Assembly (NCBI RefSeq): GCF_028294535.1
Contig: NZ_JAQBIE010000011.1
Location: forward strand, 96,486-160,485
Reading direction: 5' to 3'
Source: Paracoccus onchidii
Lineage (GTDB): Bacteria; Pseudomonadota; Alphaproteobacteria; Rhodobacterales; Rhodobacteraceae
Length of the DNA stretch: 64,000 bases
A program made the translations under genes and the position numbers. Positions 60,915-64,000 of this stretch are shown here, in pieces (position 1 is the first letter of the stretch; the number at the start of each line of letters is the position of its first letter). The notes under the pieces were generated by a model. It ran no database searches, was not told the DNA's origin, and was given only the letters and a program-made list of their open reading frames with translations.

Positions 60915-61267
60915 TGCTGCGCATCATCCGTGAAATCAATGCAACCGTGAAACTGGCTAATGAGATCGCGGCCGCGGCGGGGCAGGGACCGCGTTGGACC
61001 CTGTTCGTGACCAACCGGTCTTTCATCGCCCAGGTGCTGGCACTGGTCTTTGCGCTGGCCGGGTTGTTCGGGGTGCCGCTGCCGATCGGCGCCGAGGATA
61101 TCAGCGAAGTGATCTATCTGATCGGCTTCGCCGCGGCTGAAGGATGGGCGATGTTCGAGCGCTTCACCGGTCGCACCCGCGCCGTCTGGTCGCGTGAACA
61201 GGCCTTGAAAGCCCGAGAGGAAGCCGACGCCCTGTCGGCTGCATTGCGCCATGCGACAACGCAATGA
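60914..61267 (+). CDS. Holin-like membrane protein
   Basis: 117 residues, start overlapping the endolysin stop by one base (TGATG). A polar N-terminal helix is followed by two membrane segments (FIAQVLALVFALAGLFGVPL and ISEVIYLIGFAAAEGWAMF) and a charged C-terminal tail (REQALKAREEADALSAALRH). Size, topology and place directly after the endolysin gene suit a holin; no family signature is certain. Confidence 0.7.
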   Translation: MLRIIREINATVKLANEIAAAAGQGPRWTLFVTNRSFIAQVLALVFALAGLFGVPLPIGAEDISEVIYLIGFAAAEGWAMFERFTGRTRAVWSREQALKAREEADALSAALRHATTQ

Positions 61268-61314
61268 AAGGCCGCAAGCAGCGCCCGACCTGGTGGAAGC
61301 TGTGGAAACGTTGA
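61264..61314 (+). CDS. Possible 16-residue cationic peptide (MKGRKQRPTWWKLWKR)
   Basis: The ATG overlaps the holin-like stop (ATGA), so it would be translationally coupled, and the stop coincides with the start of a strong hairpin. The product is very basic and Trp-rich. Real expression is uncertain, but the coupling and late lysis position make it more than noise. Confidence 0.35.
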   Translation: MKGRKQRPTWWKLWKR

Positions 61315-61350
61315 CACCCGTCACGCTGGGAATCACGCGTGACGGGTGTC
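61313..61350 (+). terminator. Hairpin at the end of the late operon
   Basis: 14-bp perfect stem (GACACCCGTCACGC / GCGTGACGGGTGTC) with a 10-nt loop directly after the last late frame. No T-run follows, so termination may need Rho or the hairpin may only protect the mRNA end. Confidence 0.6.
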
Positions 61351-61905
61351 GATCTGGCAGGGCGGGCGTCGGATCCTGCTGGTCGATCACCACGGCCTGC
61401 CGGGCATCGCGCAGCGGTGCCTGATCGCGTGGCATGAGGGACGGTGAGCGCGAGACATCTTATGGGGTGGTTGGATTCAGATTGCGTCTGGGTCGAAGTC
61501 ATCGGGGGCGCCGCAGTCAAGGGATCCAAAGGGGGCAGGTCAGGCGGCTTGAGGTTGTCGCCGCGAAAATTACTCCAAAAACCGTGACCGTTTCGCGTCC
61601 ACCACATGGGGGCGGGCGGTTTGCAGACATGCGGCGGCGCAGCATGGAAAGCCCGGCGGTGGAAACAGCGGTCATTCGTCGAGCGTGATCGGGCGCCAAG
61701 CCTTCGGCCGCAAAAGTCCCATAGCTGAGGCTTGCCGCTCGGGAGAATGCGGGTGGCAAGGTCTCCACTTTCGGATGACCTGATTCCAGATGCAGTTGGC
61801 GTTGTCGGCGGGACATTGTGTGTATATGTAGCGCTCGTATTTTTTTATTTACACACTCTTGGTTAAGCTCACATAGTGAAGCCAGGAAGAAGAGAGCGGC
61901 ATCAC
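61351..61905. other. Non-coding stretch between lysis genes and the ImmA operon
   Basis: About 550 bp with only overlapping, unsupported open frames. I looked here for a repeat of the tRNA-Leu 3' end (attR) and did not find one. The last 90 bp are AT-rich and contain TGTGTA (61819-61824) and TACACA (61850-61855), the same half-sites as the hicAB operator. A plausible promoter for the ImmA gene is TTTACA with a CATAGT -10. Confidence 0.5.
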
Positions 61906-63072
61906 ATGGCACAGGTAGCAATATCGCCAGCCGTCCTAGAGTGGGCGCGAGAGCGCGCTGGCATGCCATTTGAAACTCTATCTAAGCGCTTCAAGAAATA
62001 TCCGATCTGGCTGGACGGGCAAGGCGGACCCACGTTCCAGCAGCTCGAAACCCTTGCGAGCATCCTTCACCTGCCGATGGGCATGTTTTTCCTTCGGGAG
62101 CCCCCGGAGGAGAGGCTGCCGCTTCCAGACTTCAGGCGCATGGCGGACGGCGGGGTTCAAAGACCTAGCACGGAGTTGATCGACACGATCCACATCTGTC
62201 AGCGGCGACAGAGGTGGTATCGCGAACATGTTGCCGGTTCTCGTTCCGACTCTCTCCCCTTCGTGGGTGCAGCCGACGTGGGCGATCAACCCGCGGTAGT
62301 GGCAGGGCACATCCGAACTGTTTTAAAGCTCGAAGTTGGAAGCCGAAACGAAGCGGCGACCTGGGAAGAGTTCTTACGTCAGTTCATCGCGCTAGTGCGC
62401 GAGGCGGGTGTTCTGGTAATGATCAACGGCGTGGTCGGAAACAACACCCATCGCGCCTTGAACACCCGAGAGTTCAGGGGATTTGCGATTACAGATCCCT
62501 TCGCCCCGCTGGTGTTCATCAATGGCGCCGATACCAAGTCTGGGCAAATCTTCACCCTCGCACACGAACTGGCTCATATCTGGATCGGCAAGGACGGCGT
62601 GAGCAATAGCGCCGCTGACGATCTGCCTGAGCAACTTGGTCTCGATTCCAAGGTGGAGCGCTTCTGCAATGCGGTTGCGGCTGAGGTTCTTGTTCCGATG
62701 GCGCAGCTATCCAATATGGATCTGCCGCTAGATGTCGACCAGGCAAAGGCGATGATTGCCCGGTCCTTCAGAGTAAGCACGCTGGTTGCACTCCGCCGGA
62801 TGAAGGATGTGGGACGCCTGTCTTATGACGATTTCCAAGATGCCTATGACGCCGAGTTGGATTTTCTCAAGAGGAAGGCCAAACAGAAGAAGTCCGGTGG
62901 TGGCGATTTCTACAATACGATGGGCGCCCGTGTTGACCCCCACTTCGCATCCGCGGTGATCTCGTCGGCGCTCGAAGGCCAGACGCTCATGGGCGATGCG
63001 TTCGACCTTCTCAATATCAAGAATTCGACCACCTTCCGGAAGGAAGCACGGCACCTTGGAGTGACAAGTTGA
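61906..63072 (+). CDS. XRE-ImmA/IrrE-type metalloprotease (antitoxin-like or regulator)
   Basis: 388 residues from MAQVAISPAVLEW; a GTG start 30 nt upstream is an alternative. The N-terminal XRE-like part (ARERAGMPFETLSKRFKKYP, about 10-70) is followed by the peptidase domain with HEXXH in FTLAHELAHIWIG (His220, Glu221, His224) and the downstream ERFCNAVAAEVLVPM. The ImmA/IrrE fold cleaves repressors or acts with toxin partners. The stop overlaps the next gene by 3 nt (TTGA), so it forms a two-gene module with the PIN-like protein. Confidence 0.9.
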   Translation: MAQVAISPAVLEWARERAGMPFETLSKRFKKYPIWLDGQGGPTFQQLETLASILHLPMGMFFLREPPEERLPLPDFRRMADGGVQRPSTELIDTIHICQRRQRWYREHVAGSRSDSLPFVGAADVGDQPAVVAGHIRTVLKLEVGSRNEAATWEEFLRQFIALVREAGVLVMINGVVGNNTHRALNTREFRGFAITDPFAPLVFINGADTKSGQIFTLAHELAHIWIGKDGVSNSAADDLPEQLGLDSKVERFCNAVAAEVLVPMAQLSNMDLPLDVDQAKAMIARSFRVSTLVALRRMKDVGRLSYDDFQDAYDAELDFLKRKAKQKKSGGGDFYNTMGARVDPHFASAVISSALEGQTLMGDAFDLLNIKNSTTFRKEARHLGVTS

Positions 63073-63548
63073 CCCTGCTTCTAGACACCAACGCATTCCT
63101 CACGCCTGCGATGACGTATTACGCTTTCGACATTTGCGGCAGCTACTGGTCGTGGATCGTTCATGCGGCAGCCAAGGGTGAAGTTAAAAGCATTTCACCG
63201 GTTAAGCGGGAGCTTAGACAGAAGGATGATAACATCCGAAACTGGATCGACATGCATGGTTCCGCCATTTTCATGCCTGATGACTCTGCGGTTACGAACA
63301 CCATGTCGCAGGTCGCAACATGGGCCGGCTCCAATGGTTACACCCCTGCAGCGGTCGCCGAGTTCCTGGGCAAGGCCGACTCCTATCTGGTGGCTTACGC
63401 TATGCTTGGAGGGCATCAGATAGTCACGCTCGAAGCAGGCGCGCCGACAGCAAAAAACAAGATAAAGATTCCAGACGCTGCCAACGCGCATGGGATTTCG
63501 ACGATAACTCCCTATCAGATGCTCCGGCAGCACGGCGTATATTTCTGA
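63069..63548 (+). CDS. DUF4411 / PIN-like nuclease, probable toxin
   Basis: 159 residues, TTG start overlapping the ImmA stop. MTLLLDTNAFLTPAMTYYAF gives the first acidic residue of a PIN fold. SPVKRELRQKDDNIRNWID and FLGKADSYLVAYAMLGGHQI supply further acidic positions, and TLEAGAPTAKNKIKIPDAAN is the DUF4411 end block. PIN proteins are Mg-dependent RNases. Pairing with an XRE-ImmA gene is a known predicted toxin-antitoxin type; activity not shown. Confidence 0.85.
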   Translation: MTLLLDTNAFLTPAMTYYAFDICGSYWSWIVHAAAKGEVKSISPVKRELRQKDDNIRNWIDMHGSAIFMPDDSAVTNTMSQVATWAGSNGYTPAAVAEFLGKADSYLVAYAMLGGHQIVTLEAGAPTAKNKIKIPDAANAHGISTITPYQMLRQHGVYF

Positions 63549-63881
63549 GCGGAATTCAGAAGATCATCTCGTTCTGCCGGTCATCCTAGGCTGGCTTGGC
63601 GCGGTTCAAGCATCGTCATGCACGCCCTGTGTGCGCAGGGTTCCTGCGTTGCTGCATATTCACTTCGAGCCCTCCCGGCTCGTTCGTCCCGGTGCAGCGA
63701 ACGGTCGCTCCCGGGACTAGCGACAAGCCTGCCAGAATCGCGTAGGTTTCCGTCCAGCCTGACCTTCTGGCATGGCAGCAGCACGAGAGAATGGTCAGAG
63801 GCGGCTCTTTCTGGTTGTGGGGTAATGGAATAATGGGCTCAGAGGCTAGAAACTTGGCATTCAGAAAATCCGCGCGGAGTG
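63549..63881. other. Non-coding stretch left of the IS3 element
   Basis: About 330 bp without a supported gene. It has short inverted segments (for example GCACGCCCTGTGTGCGCAGGG and CGAGCCCTCCCGGCTCG) but no tRNA-like sequence. If the prophage ends in the window, attR should be here or in 61351-61905; no match to the tRNA-Leu end was seen. Confidence 0.4.
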
Positions 63882-64000
63882 TGAATAGCCCCTAGATTCG
63901 TAGACGCCTTCTTCCCTAATTTTGAGGCAAGGAGGCCGAGATGGGCAAAGGCAATTTCAGCGCCGAGTTCAAGCGTGACGCGGTCGCGCAGATCACCGAG
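63882..64000 (+). mobile_element. IS3-family element, left end (cut by the window)
   Basis: TGAATAGCCCCTAG at 63882-63895 is a typical IS3-group inverted-repeat start (TGA...CCCC), followed within 60 bp by the OrfA start. The right end is outside the window. Confidence 0.7.
63941..64000 (+). CDS. IS3-family OrfA transposase, first 20 residues
   Basis: AAGGAGG stands 5-7 nt before ATG. MGKGNFSAEFKRDAVAQITE is the conserved start of IS3 OrfA proteins, before the helix-turn-helix. The rest, including OrfB and its frameshift, lies outside. Confidence 0.85.
   Translation, partial: MGKGNFSAEFKRDAVAQITE

Larger units (their letters stand above)
29958..63548. mobile_element. Lambda-like temperate prophage (siphovirus), right end uncertain
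   Basis: Continuous phage gene set from integrase at the tRNA-Leu side through immunity, replication-type, packaging, head, tail and lysis genes to 61350, then an XRE-ImmA/PIN pair. No tRNA 3'-end repeat that could be attR was found to the right, so the boundary at 63548 is a guess; the element may extend past the window or be cut by the IS3 element at 63882. All structural genes look intact, so it could be inducible. Confidence 0.85.

Noticed and set aside
61351..61905. Leftward frames in the gap after the lysis genes
   Set aside because: Several frames run through with partial, Pro/Arg-rich products; none has a start site or a recognisable domain.

Overview
The window reads as about 30 kb of alphaproteobacterial chromosome followed by most of a lambda-style temperate prophage. 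The host looks like a member of the Rhodobacteraceae, most probably Paracoccus-like. This rests on high GC content, a RutR-type pyrimidine operon, an AcpXL-type acyl carrier protein next to an LpxD homologue, two conserved proteins that I recognise as DUF6477 and DUF6456 types, and tail genes laid out as in the Rhodobacter gene transfer agent. Everything is read from sequence alone; no database search was run.

Chromosomal part (1-29957). In order: the 3' part of thioredoxin reductase; an ATP-sulfurylase-like protein that has lost its catalytic motif, convergent with a small sulfotransferase; a decayed IS3 remnant; a two-component system with a PepSY-type periplasmic protein, divergent from an exported His-rich PepSY-like protein; and a seven-gene pyrimidine or hydantoin operon (ABC transporter, dihydropyrimidinase, an acyltransferase, a carbamoyl-amino-acid hydrolase). 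That operon is divergent from rutR, with a RutR-like operator in the gap. An IS481-type element with a 6-bp CCTAGG duplication sits on the stop codon of rutR. Next come a TetR regulator, a YcbK-like and YcbB-like peptidoglycan pair, an lpxD-acpXL-ketosynthase group, an IalB-family protein, two small-RNA candidates, a HerA/DUF853 ATPase, the DUF6477 and DUF6456 genes, oxyR convergent with a peroxiredoxin gene, lipA and tRNA-Leu(CAA).

Prophage part (about 29958 to at least 61350, probably to 63548 or beyond). The integrase gene abuts tRNA-Leu. A leftward early operon (two small membrane proteins, a DNA methyltransferase-like protein, an RHH-like protein, a small protein, an excisionase-like protein, integrase) and a rightward cro-like operon flank a CI-like repressor. 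Both early promoters carry the same GGAATATTCC palindrome directly at a TTGAC -35 box. Replication-type genes follow, with a cluster of GGGACA/TGTCCC repeats and a DnaA box. The late operon is classical: HNH nuclease, small and large terminase, portal, S49 protease, HK97-type capsid, connectors, tail tube, and a tail chaperone pair with the lambda-type slippery sequence G-GGA-AAG. It continues with tape measure, tail tip, fibres and a lysis cassette. Cargo genes are a DnaQ-BRCT exonuclease, a reversed membrane-anchored protein inside the tail operon, HicAB, and an XRE-ImmA/PIN pair. The window ends inside an IS3-family element. I could not find a right attachment site.
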